NCBI GenBank assembly: GCA_007693635.1
Contig: REDE01000130.1
Span: 1-40,626 of the forward strand
Source of the DNA: Flavobacteriales bacterium
Lineage (GTDB): Bacteria; Bacteroidota; Bacteroidia; Flavobacteriales; Schleiferiaceae
Reading direction: 5' to 3'
DNA: 40,626 nucleotides
Within the stretch, counting starts at the first letter, position 1, and every line of letters starts with the position of its first letter. This document shows, one piece after another, positions 1 to 6,271 of the stretch. The notes beneath the pieces were generated by a model. It was not told where the DNA came from and made no database searches. It saw only the letters and a program-made list of their open reading frames with translations. The position numbers were made by a program, and so were the translations under genes.

Positions 1-2
1 TT

Positions 3-77
3 ACCGGAGATTATTTAACCTTAAGTGAAATTAAAGGAGGTTCAAAACCAGTGCTCTACAGATACCGGAAGCTATAA
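3..77 (+). CDS. 3' end of an unidentified protein (partial, enters from the left edge)
   Basis: One frame is open from the window edge to a TAA at 75-77 and encodes about 24 residues ending in SKPVLYRYRKL. The other two forward frames stop within the first 30 bases. The gene would converge on atpG, and the bidirectional hairpin at 101-136 sits between the two stops, which is where a shared terminator is expected. The fragment is too short to assign a family, and its mixed polar/hydrophobic pattern only suggests a beta-rich C-terminus. It could still be a chance open frame. Confidence 0.45.
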   Translation, partial: TGDYLTLSEIKGGSKPVLYRYRKL

Positions 78-100
78 TTTTTCTGGTTCTTTATCAAGCT

Positions 101-136
101 AAAAAGCCGCCCTAAATTTCTTTAGAGCGGCTTTTT
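101..136. terminator. Bidirectional intrinsic terminator closing the atp operon
   Basis: A 16-bp stem (101-116 with 121-136, one C/A mismatch) encloses the 4-base loop TTTC. The stem begins with AAAAA and ends with TTTTT, so a U-tract follows a GC-rich hairpin on both strands. It lies 30 bp past the atpG stop on the - strand and 23 bp past the stop of the partial + strand gene, so it probably ends both transcripts. Confidence 0.85.
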
Positions 137-166
137 GATGAAAGCAAAATAAATAATGAAGTAATT

Positions 167-1033
167 CTATCCTTCAAGGGCGGCGGCACCGCCTACGATT
201 TCGAGAATTTCATTTGTGATGGCTGCTTGACGCGCTTTGTTGTAGTCAAGTTTAAGCAGACGCGATAATTCTTTTGCGTTATCGGTTGCTTTGTGCATCG
301 CAGTCATTCGAGCACCATGCTCTGATGCGTTGGAGTCGAGTACGGCTTTGAAGAGTTGTGTTTTGAGTGATTTTGGAATCAATTCTTCAACGATTTCTTC
401 TTTCCCGGGTTCAAAAATGTAGTCGAGGTTTTCGTTGTTTGAAGCTTCACCGGTGGGTGGTTCAATAGGCAACATTACCTCAGTAAGTACGGCTTGTGAG
501 CCGGCATTTTTGAAGTGATTGTAAACGACTTCTACTTTGTCATACTCGCCGGCAGCGAAGGCATCCATTGCGTGCTGTGCAACTTCAGCTACAGAGCTGA
601 ATTGGATGTTAGCAAAGATTTCGCTGTGGTTGGCAATTACGGAAAAGTTCTTTTTTAGAATGTCGTTTCCTTTTTTGCCAATAGCGATTATTTCTACCTC
701 TACTCCTTGTTCAACGTAGGCGTTGGCTATTTTTCTTGTTTGACGAATAACGTTAGCGTTAAAGGCTCCACAGAGTCCACGGTTGGAGGTAAGAGCGATA
801 ACCAAGACTTTGGTTAGAGGTCTTTGTTGACCATAAACGCTCTCACTTTGATCCAAAGAGGCATTGAGTCCGCTGAGCAACTCTTGCAGTTTTTCAGCGT
901 ATGGACGCATTTGCTGTATCGCATCTTGTGCTTTTTTCAATTTCGCAGCCGATACCATTTTCATTGCAGAGGTTATCTGCATGGTACTTCCTACGGATTG
1001 AATGCGATTGCGTAGCTCTTTAAGGTTAGCCAT
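167..1033 (-). CDS. atpG: F1Fo ATP synthase subunit gamma
   Basis: This is the central rotor shaft of F1, which turns inside the alpha3beta3 hexamer to couple proton flow to ATP synthesis at the inner face of the cytoplasmic membrane. The 288-residue length is normal for the family. The N-terminus (MANLKELRNRIQSVGSTMQI) and the C-terminal stretch RQAAITNEILEIVGGAAAL are the conserved coiled-coil termini that form the shaft. The ALTSNRGLCGAFN motif near residue 85 is also typical. It is the last gene of the operon, starting 19 bp after atpA, and is followed by a strong terminator. Neither atpD nor atpC follows, so beta and epsilon must be encoded elsewhere. Confidence 0.98.
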   Translation of the reverse strand: MANLKELRNRIQSVGSTMQITSAMKMVSAAKLKKAQDAIQQMRPYAEKLQELLSGLNASLDQSESVYGQQRPLTKVLVIALTSNRGLCGAFNANVIRQTRKIANAYVEQGVEVEIIAIGKKGNDILKKNFSVIANHSEIFANIQFSSVAEVAQHAMDAFAAGEYDKVEVVYNHFKNAGSQAVLTEVMLPIEPPTGEASNNENLDYIFEPGKEEIVEELIPKSLKTQLFKAVLDSNASEHGARMTAMHKATDNAKELSRLLKLDYNKARQAAITNEILEIVGGAAALEG

Positions 1034-1052
1034 AAAAAAGCAGATTCAGTGA

Positions 1053-2627
1053 TTAGTATTTAGCAGAAAGCTCAGCAGCCACTTTTTCAAGTACACTTGT
1101 TTGAGCGTCGGAGTACTGTCCGGCTTTTAGTTGATCCAATACATCGCGGTGTTTGCTGTCGAGGAATTCCAAGAATTCTTTTTCGAACTCACGCACACGA
1201 TTTACGGGAACTTTATTGAGTAGACCCTTGGTGCCGCAGTAGATAATGGCAATTTGTTTTTCAACGCTTTGTGGGCTGTTGACATTTTGCTTAAGAATTT
1301 CTACGTTACGACGACCTTTGTTGATAACCGACATGGTAGCTGCATCGAGGTCAGATCCGAATTTGGCAAAGGCTTCGAGTTCACGGAACTGAGCTTGGTC
1401 TAGTTTAAGTGTACCAGCCACCTTCTTCATGGACTTGATCTGTGCTGATCCACCTACGCGAGATACCGAGATACCTACGTTGATAGCCGGTCTTACACCA
1501 GAGTTGAACAAGTCAGACTCTAGGAAGATCTGTCCATCGGTAATCGAAATTACGTTGGTAGGGATATAGGCAGATACGTCTCCCGCTTGAGTTTCAATGA
1601 TGGGTAGTGCAGTAAGTGAACCACCACCTTTCACGACACCTTTCAAGGATTCTGGAAGGTCGTTCATTTGTGCAGCGATGGCGTCGTTATTAATGACTTT
1701 TGCAGCACGCTCTAGCAAACGTGAGTGAAGGTAAAATACGTCACCAGGATACGCCTCACGTCCGGGTGGACGGCGAAGAAGTAGGGAAACCTCACGATAA
1801 GCAACAGCTTGTTTGGAGAGGTCATCATAAACGATAAGAGCAGGGCGACCGGTATCGCGGAAGTACTCTCCAATCGCTGCACCGGCAAAAGGTGCGTAAA
1901 ACTGCATAGGAGCCGGGTCGGAAGCGTTAGCTGCTACGATTACGGTGTAATCCATTGCTCCGGCCTCTTCCAAAGTTTTTTGTATTTGTGCAATGGTAGA
2001 GCCTTTCTGACCAATACCCACATAGATACAGAATACCGGTTGTCCGGCATCGTAAAATTCTTTTTGGTTGATGATGGTATCGATGGCCACTGATGTTTTA
2101 CCAGTTTGGCGGTCACCAATAATCAACTCACGCTGTCCACGTCCGATAGGAATCATCGCATCAACGGCTTTAATACCTGTTTGTAGAGGCTCATTAACCG
2201 GTTGACGGTAGATAACACCAGGAGCCTTACGCTCGAGTGGCATTTCAAACATTTCGCCTTCAATGGCTCCTTTTCCGTCGATGGGATGTCCGAGTGTATT
2301 TACTACACGCCCTACGATACCTTCTCCAACGTTAATTGAAGCAATTCTTCCGGTGCGTTTTACGGTACTACCTTCACGAATTTCGGCAGACGAACCCAGC
2401 AATACAATACCTACGTTGTCTTCCTCAAGGTTAAGAACAATACCTTGCAAACCACCTTCAAACTCAACGAGTTCACCAGCTTGTGCGTTAGATAATCCAA
2501 ATGCGCGGGCGATACCGTCACCTACTTGTAGGATGGTACCAACCTCTTGGAGTTCGGTTTCAGAACGGAAACCAGATAGTTGCTCTCTTAAGATTGCTGA
2601 AACTTCAGCGGGTTTAACTTCAGCCAT
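1053..2627 (-). CDS. atpA: F1Fo ATP synthase subunit alpha
   Basis: This is the regulatory, nucleotide-binding subunit of the F1 catalytic head. At 524 residues it is slightly longer than the E. coli protein (513). The Walker A motif GDRQTGKT is at residues 171-178, the [11 protein letters not shown] strand follows the catalytic-core pattern, and [10 protein letters not shown] holds the arginine that reaches into the catalytic site of the neighbouring beta subunit. The N-terminal beta-barrel (about 25-95) and C-terminal helical domain (about 390-524) are present. It lies 16 bp downstream of atpH and 19 bp upstream of atpG on the same strand. The open frames antisense to it have no recognisable content. 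Confidence 0.98.
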   Translation of the reverse strand: MAEVKPAEVSAILREQLSGFRSETELQEVGTILQVGDGIARAFGLSNAQAGELVEFEGGLQGIVLNLEEDNVGIVLLGSSAEIREGSTVKRTGRIASINVGEGIVGRVVNTLGHPIDGKGAIEGEMFEMPLERKAPGVIYRQPVNEPLQTGIKAVDAMIPIGRGQRELIIGDRQTGKTSVAIDTIINQKEFYDAGQPVFCIYVGIGQKGSTIAQIQKTLEEAGAMDYTVIVAANASDPAPMQFYAPFAGAAIGEYFRDTGRPALIVYDDLSKQAVAYREVSLLLRRPPGREAYPGDVFYLHSRLLERAAKVINNDAIAAQMNDLPESLKGVVKGGGSLTALPIIETQAGDVSAYIPTNVISITDGQIFLESDLFNSGVRPAINVGISVSRVGGSAQIKSMKKVAGTLKLDQAQFRELEAFAKFGSDLDAATMSVINKGRRNVEILKQNVNSPQSVEKQIAIIYCGTKGLLNKVPVNRVREFEKEFLEFLDSKHRDVLDQLKAGQYSDAQTSVLEKVAAELSAKY

Positions 2628-2643
2628 TGCGAATTGCTTTAAT

Positions 2644-3201
2644 TTAAAGTTGTGGTACGTAAAGATTTTTGGAGAATTGTTGTTTCAATCCGGCGATTTT
2701 CGCGGCAACACTTCCATTGTATTCCTGGTCTTCCAGGCGAATGATGATACCTCCAAGGATATCGGCGTTTACCTGGTAGTCGATATTGACATCTCCTTTG
2801 GCCCAGGTTCTTAGGTGTTCTTCAACGCTTTTAACTTGTTCAGCGCTAAGAGCATGTGCAGTAATTACGCGGGCTTCTTTAATGCCCTTCATCGCACGAT
2901 ATTGATTCATGAAGCTAGAGGCAATCTCCAACAAGATGTCTTCTCGGTTTTTACGAGTGATCAATTGAATGAACATCATTGTCGGCTTTTGAAAGCTCGC
3001 TTCAAAGATCATATTAAAAACGGAAATCTTCTTATCCTTTTTTACCACCGGACTCTTGAGGAGTAGGCGTAAATCACGATTTTCATTTCCTATATTTACC
3101 AGTGCTTGCATATCGGCAGCAATCTCTTCCACCAAGGATTCGTCTTTGGCGAGGATGAGAAGGGATTTTGCGTAGCGACTGGCTATTTTTACTGACCGCA
3201 T
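2644..3201 (-). CDS. atpH: F1Fo ATP synthase subunit delta (OSCP)
   Basis: This is the peripheral-stalk subunit linking the top of F1 to the b-subunit dimer. The 185-residue length is usual. The N-terminal helical bundle begins [16 protein letters not shown], and the C-terminal part contains [19 protein letters not shown], the conserved family signature (usually GGxxxRxGDxxxDxSV). Here the usual aspartates are E/N-shifted, as is often seen in Bacteroidota. Position in the operon, 18 bp after atpF, supports the call. Confidence 0.95.
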   Translation of the reverse strand: MRSVKIASRYAKSLLILAKDESLVEEIAADMQALVNIGNENRDLRLLLKSPVVKKDKKISVFNMIFEASFQKPTMMFIQLITRKNREDILLEIASSFMNQYRAMKGIKEARVITAHALSAEQVKSVEEHLRTWAKGDVNIDYQVNADILGGIIIRLEDQEYNGSVAAKIAGLKQQFSKNLYVPQL

Positions 3202-3219
3202 AAGGCAATCGGTTTAATT

Positions 3220-3708
3220 TTATTTGATATCTTCGAGCAATTCGTTGATCAAAGCTTCTTGTTGTTTAGCGTCAGAAAGTTCTCTGCGCAAAATCTTTTC
3301 AGCCATATCGATGCTCAATGCAGCGACTTGATTTTTAAGTTCGGTCATCGCTGCTTTTTTCTGCAATTCAATTTGCTCACGAGCAGAGGTGATGATTTTT
3401 TCGGCTTCGATTTTCGCAGTTTCTTTTGCTGCTTCAATCGTTTTGTCGCGAAGATCACGACCTTCTTTCATCATGGCATCGCGCTCAGCACGTGCCTCAG
3501 CAAGAATCTTTTCGTTATCGGCCTGAAGACTTTTCATCTCTTCGCGTGCCTTTTCTGCTGATTTCAGCGCGTTATCAATGCTGTCCTCCCTTTCTTTGAT
3601 GGTGTTCAAAATGGGTTTCCAAGCAAAGGCTTTTAACAATAAAACTAAAATTCCAAACGCGATGGTTGTCCAGAATATAAGACCAAAACCAGGTGTAACT
3701 AAATCCAT
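3220..3708 (-). CDS. atpF: F1Fo ATP synthase subunit b
   Basis: This subunit forms the peripheral stalk: one N-terminal membrane helix (about residues 9-27, GLIFWTTIAFGILVLLLKAF) followed by a long charged amphipathic helix that dimerises and reaches F1. The cytoplasmic part is rich in E, K, A and Q with heptad-like spacing throughout, and KPILNTIKERE is the typical junction after the membrane helix. Its 162 residues fit the family (about 156). It is 66 bp downstream of atpE in the order B-E-F-H-A-G. Confidence 0.96.
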   Translation of the reverse strand: MDLVTPGFGLIFWTTIAFGILVLLLKAFAWKPILNTIKEREDSIDNALKSAEKAREEMKSLQADNEKILAEARAERDAMMKEGRDLRDKTIEAAKETAKIEAEKIITSAREQIELQKKAAMTELKNQVAALSIDMAEKILRRELSDAKQQEALINELLEDIK

Positions 3709-3774
3709 GGATTATAGGGTATTTTGTTTAAAAAAATGTGGAGCAAACCCAATGTCTGCCCCACATTGAATCAA

Positions 3775-4020
3775 TTATGCACCTACGTTGTTACCTAACA
3801 ACGCAACTACAATTGCGAAAAGACCGGCACCCTCGATAAGAGCGGCAGCGATAATCATCGCAGTTTGAATTTTACCAGCGGCCTCAGGTTGACGGGCAAT
3901 ACCCTCCATAGCTGATCCACCAATTTTACCGATTCCGAGACCTACGCCAAGCGCGGCGATTCCGGCTCCGATTGCAGCGATACTTCCTACCATTGTTGAT
4001 TGAATTAAGGAATTAAACAA
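3775..4020 (-). CDS. atpE: F1Fo ATP synthase subunit c (proton-type rotor ring)
   Basis: An 81-residue hairpin of two membrane helices, many copies of which form the rotor ring. Helix 1 has the glycine-rich [11 protein letters not shown] packing motif, the polar loop contains ARQPE, and helix 2 carries the ion-binding carboxylate E63 in [10 protein letters not shown]. The residue after E63 is Gly, not the Ser/Thr of sodium-binding rings, and helix 1 lacks the matching Gln, so proton coupling is inferred. It lies 9 bp after atpB. Confidence 0.97.
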   Translation of the reverse strand: MFNSLIQSTMVGSIAAIGAGIAALGVGLGIGKIGGSAMEGIARQPEAAGKIQTAMIIAAALIEGAGLFAIVVALLGNNVGA

Positions 4021-4029
4021 AAAATTAAC

Positions 4030-5157
4030 TTAGTGGTGTGCGTGCTCTTCAACGGCCTGTCCAATGAACAAGGCTGTTAATAAGGCAAAAATGTACGCCT
4101 GTAGAAACGCTACCAATACTTTTATAACAAATATGAAAACCGTTAGCAATACTGCTGCTGGACTTACCCAGATGGTCTCCAATACAAATATCAAGGATAT
4201 CAAACTTAAAATGACAATGTGTCCCGCCGTCATGTTGGCAAATAAACGAACCATTAACGCGAACGGCTTGGTTAGAATACCTACTATTTCGATAGGGGCT
4301 AGTAGCAATCGAACCGGTACGGGTACTCCGGGCATCCAAAGAATGTGCATCCAGTAGTCCTTCTTGCCATTGAAGTTGGTGATCAATAAGGTGAAAATGG
4401 CTAGTACCATCGTGAACCCAATGTTTCCGGTGAGGTTAGCGCCTCCAGGTATTACGGGCATTAATCCAAGCATGTTGGCAAGCCATACGAAGAAAAATAA
4501 ACTCAATAAATAGGGTGTAAAGCGCAAGTAATGTTTTTTTCCAATATTGACCAAGGCAACTTCATCACGAATGTATATGATTAAGGGCTCTACAAATGAT
4601 GCAATACCTTTTGGTGCCTTCTGACTCCCGTTTTTCTTGTAAAAATTGGCAGCGGGTAAGAAAATGATCAGCATCAAAAATATAGTCACAAACAACGAAG
4701 CTACGTTTTTGGTGATTGAAATGTCAAGTGGCTTTGCATTTAACGCATGGTGCTCATCATCAAAATCAATATAAGAACCGTCGGCGTTGGCAAGGCTTGA
4801 TGCGTAATAGATCTTTTCGTGATATTTCACAAAACGCTGTCCGTTTTTCTCTACAACCTCTTTTCCGGAATCATCATGATGAAACGCAGAAGACATAAAG
4901 CTAACTAAACCTTTTTCGGTATAGAGTATAACGGGCAAAGGAACACTTACAGCGTGATTGTTCCAGTCGAAAATATGCCAATCGTGCGCATCAGAAATGT
5001 GATGCATGATAACGTCGTTTACATCCTCTTTTTCCTCAATTTCTGGGACTTGAGCAGTTACCTCTTCATGGTCATCGTGAGGAATGGGCATCTGATGAGC
5101 AAACAATGGCGTCATCAAAAGGGTTAAGAGAAATGAAAAAATAGGTGTCGTACGCAT
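4030..5157 (-). CDS. atpB: F1Fo ATP synthase subunit a with a long His/Asp-rich N-terminal extension
   Basis: This is the stator channel subunit, which moves protons to and from the c-ring. The core (about residues 150-370) has five to six membrane helices and the essential arginine R304 in LMVRLFANMTAGH. At 375 residues it is over 100 longer than the E. coli protein. The extra part comprises a signal-peptide-like N-terminus (MRTTPIFSFLLTLLMTPLFA) and about 125 polar residues rich in His and Asp, including the segment DAHDWHIFDW. Such extensions are known in Bacteroidota AtpB and presumably lie in the periplasm; their role is not established. The gene has a good promoter of its own at 5197-5225. 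The start is the ATG that gives the signal peptide. Confidence 0.97.
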   Translation of the reverse strand: MRTTPIFSFLLTLLMTPLFAHQMPIPHDDHEEVTAQVPEIEEKEDVNDVIMHHISDAHDWHIFDWNNHAVSVPLPVILYTEKGLVSFMSSAFHHDDSGKEVVEKNGQRFVKYHEKIYYASSLANADGSYIDFDDEHHALNAKPLDISITKNVASLFVTIFLMLIIFLPAANFYKKNGSQKAPKGIASFVEPLIIYIRDEVALVNIGKKHYLRFTPYLLSLFFFVWLANMLGLMPVIPGGANLTGNIGFTMVLAIFTLLITNFNGKKDYWMHILWMPGVPVPVRLLLAPIEIVGILTKPFALMVRLFANMTAGHIVILSLISLIFVLETIWVSPAAVLLTVFIFVIKVLVAFLQAYIFALLTALFIGQAVEEHAHH

Positions 5158-5196
5158 GGGGTTATCTTATTTTTACCTTACCCTGTAATTTGGGCG

Positions 5197-5225
5197 CAAA
5201 TGTACGTCAACCAATTCAACAACAA
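5197..5225 (-). promoter_or_regulatory. Bacteroidota-type promoter for atpB
   Basis: On the - strand a TTG (5225-5223), an 18-nt spacer and TACATTTG (5204-5197) match the TTG-N17-23-TAnnTTTG consensus exactly. The expected transcription start is about 30 nt before the atpB ATG. The 112-bp gap between the AtpI-like gene and atpB also holds a perfect 7-bp inverted repeat (5257-5263 with 5273-5279) over the end of the upstream gene. It has no U-tract on the - strand, so it is at most an attenuator or mRNA end. Confidence 0.6.
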
Positions 5226-5269
5226 CTCTAATTTTTGAGGATTTTTTTAGATTTTCAAATGCCGCTTTA

Positions 5270-5650
5270 TCAGGCATTTATAATCTTCGAAGCGCCTACA
5301 GACCAAAGTATTAGGTTTGCGAAATAGGCAATGAGCAAGGGGAATACCCACATTTGCGACAGACTTTCCGTGCTCTGAACGGCAATTAATGTGCATATCA
5401 TTACGGAAAACATTTTGAGCATTCCGATAATGAGTATGATGCCTGTGACCCATTCGGGTTGTATTTTTTTCAGTACGGCAATGAGCTGAAAACCCACAAT
5501 GAGCCACATGGTCAATAAAGCATAAGTGGTTGGGTAAAAAAATGGACTTTCATTCCACGTACTTGGCCAAGTATGTTTATGAACCAATACGAGTATCACG
5601 GTTAAGATGACCGTGAGTACGCTGTAAAATACTGTTTTTTTGGCAAGCAT
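5270..5650 (-). CDS. AtpI-like four-helix membrane protein of the ATP synthase cluster
   Basis: A 126-residue membrane protein starting at MLAKKTVFYS. The ATG at 5650 is preferred because upstream in-frame sequence overlaps atpZ and looks non-coding. Four hydrophobic segments are visible (about 6-24, 42-60, 67-88 and 103-122). Size, topology and position just after atpZ and before atpB match the gene usually called AtpI or a hypothetical in Bacteroidota atp operons. AtpI proteins help c-ring assembly or ion uptake, but sequence similarity here was not tested, so the function is inferred from position. Two bases separate it from the atpZ stop. Confidence 0.72.
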   Translation of the reverse strand: MLAKKTVFYSVLTVILTVILVLVHKHTWPSTWNESPFFYPTTYALLTMWLIVGFQLIAVLKKIQPEWVTGIILIIGMLKMFSVMICTLIAVQSTESLSQMWVFPLLIAYFANLILWSVGASKIINA

Positions 5651-5652
5651 TA

Positions 5653-5859
5653 TTAATTGCGCTTTGAAATATCCATGACTTCTTTGATGGCAATATAGAG
5701 AGCGATGCCCACACCGATAAGTGAAAATATTACTGTGTAAATGGGTTGGGCTGAACCTTCGTCGAGGTAATTGCCGAACCATGCCATACCACCTATAATG
5801 ACGGCCATTTGGAAAACCATACCCGTCAGTTGGATATAGGTGTTAGGCGGTTTTTCCAC
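5653..5859 (-). CDS. atpZ: AtpZ-type ATP synthase accessory membrane protein
   Basis: A 68-residue protein with two membrane helices (about 11-29 and 38-57), a GNYLDE loop between them and a charged C-terminus (KEVMDISKRN), the pattern of the AtpZ/ATPase gene 1 family encoded at the head of many atp operons. AtpZ with AtpI has been linked to a calcium or magnesium channel and to assembly in other bacteria. The start is a GTG at 5859, giving a 17-nt overlap with the bactofilin gene and suggesting translational coupling. The next in-frame ATG (residue 14) would cut into the first helix. Confidence 0.8.
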   Translation of the reverse strand: MEKPPNTYIQLTGMVFQMAVIIGGMAWFGNYLDEGSAQPIYTVIFSLIGVGIALYIAIKEVMDISKRN

Positions 5860-6256
5860 TTTTATTCTCGCTTTTTGCGCTCTGCTTGTCTTTGATCTCG
5901 CGAATCACTCCGCCCATTTGACAATTTCCGGTAAATTCGGCGCCGGGCTCGATGGATAATTTCTCGGTTTTAATTTCGCCGTGTACGACGGCAGATTCGG
6001 TAAGGGTTAGACTTTCTGTGGCGATGAGGCTGCCTGAGAAATTACCGCTTATGGTAGCTTGCGCACAAAAGACTTCACCTTTTAGTTTGCCTTTTTCTCC
6101 GATGACAAATTTACCCTTGATGTCTACCTTCCCAACTATTTCGCCGTCTAAACGAAAGTCTCCGTCGGAGTATATATCCCCTTCGATTTTTGTGCCCTGC
6201 AATATTCTGTTGCTGATGGCTGAAGGTACTTGATTGTTTTTTGAAGACTTTATCAT
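5843..6256 (-). CDS. Bactofilin (polymer-forming cytoskeletal protein)
   Basis: A 137-residue protein whose central region (about 20-110) is a run of short beta repeats of the bactofilin fold (EGDIYSDGDFRLDGEIVGKV, then KGKFVIGEKGKLKGEVFCAQ), flanked by short polar tails. Bactofilins self-assemble into nucleotide-free filaments lying under the membrane and organise envelope synthesis or cell shape. The C-terminal tail is rich in K, S and E. It sits 15 bp after sprE and overlaps atpZ by 17 nt, so sprE, bactofilin and atpZ are probably one transcript. The role in this organism is inferred. Confidence 0.9.
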   Translation of the reverse strand: MIKSSKNNQVPSAISNRILQGTKIEGDIYSDGDFRLDGEIVGKVDIKGKFVIGEKGKLKGEVFCAQATISGNFSGSLIATESLTLTESAVVHGEIKTEKLSIEPGAEFTGNCQMGGVIREIKDKQSAKSENKSGKTA

Positions 6257-6271
6257 TTGGCGGTTGCTGTT

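Noticed and set aside
2263-2814. 183-codon + strand open frame antisense to atpA and atpH
   Set aside because: It is rich in Ser/Pro/Thr, has no domain, and lies wholly opposite well-conserved genes; codon bias of the sense genes explains it.
5257-5279. Terminator between the AtpI-like gene and atpB
   Set aside because: The 7-bp hairpin is perfect but is followed on the - strand by GAAAATC, not a T-run, so termination is doubtful.
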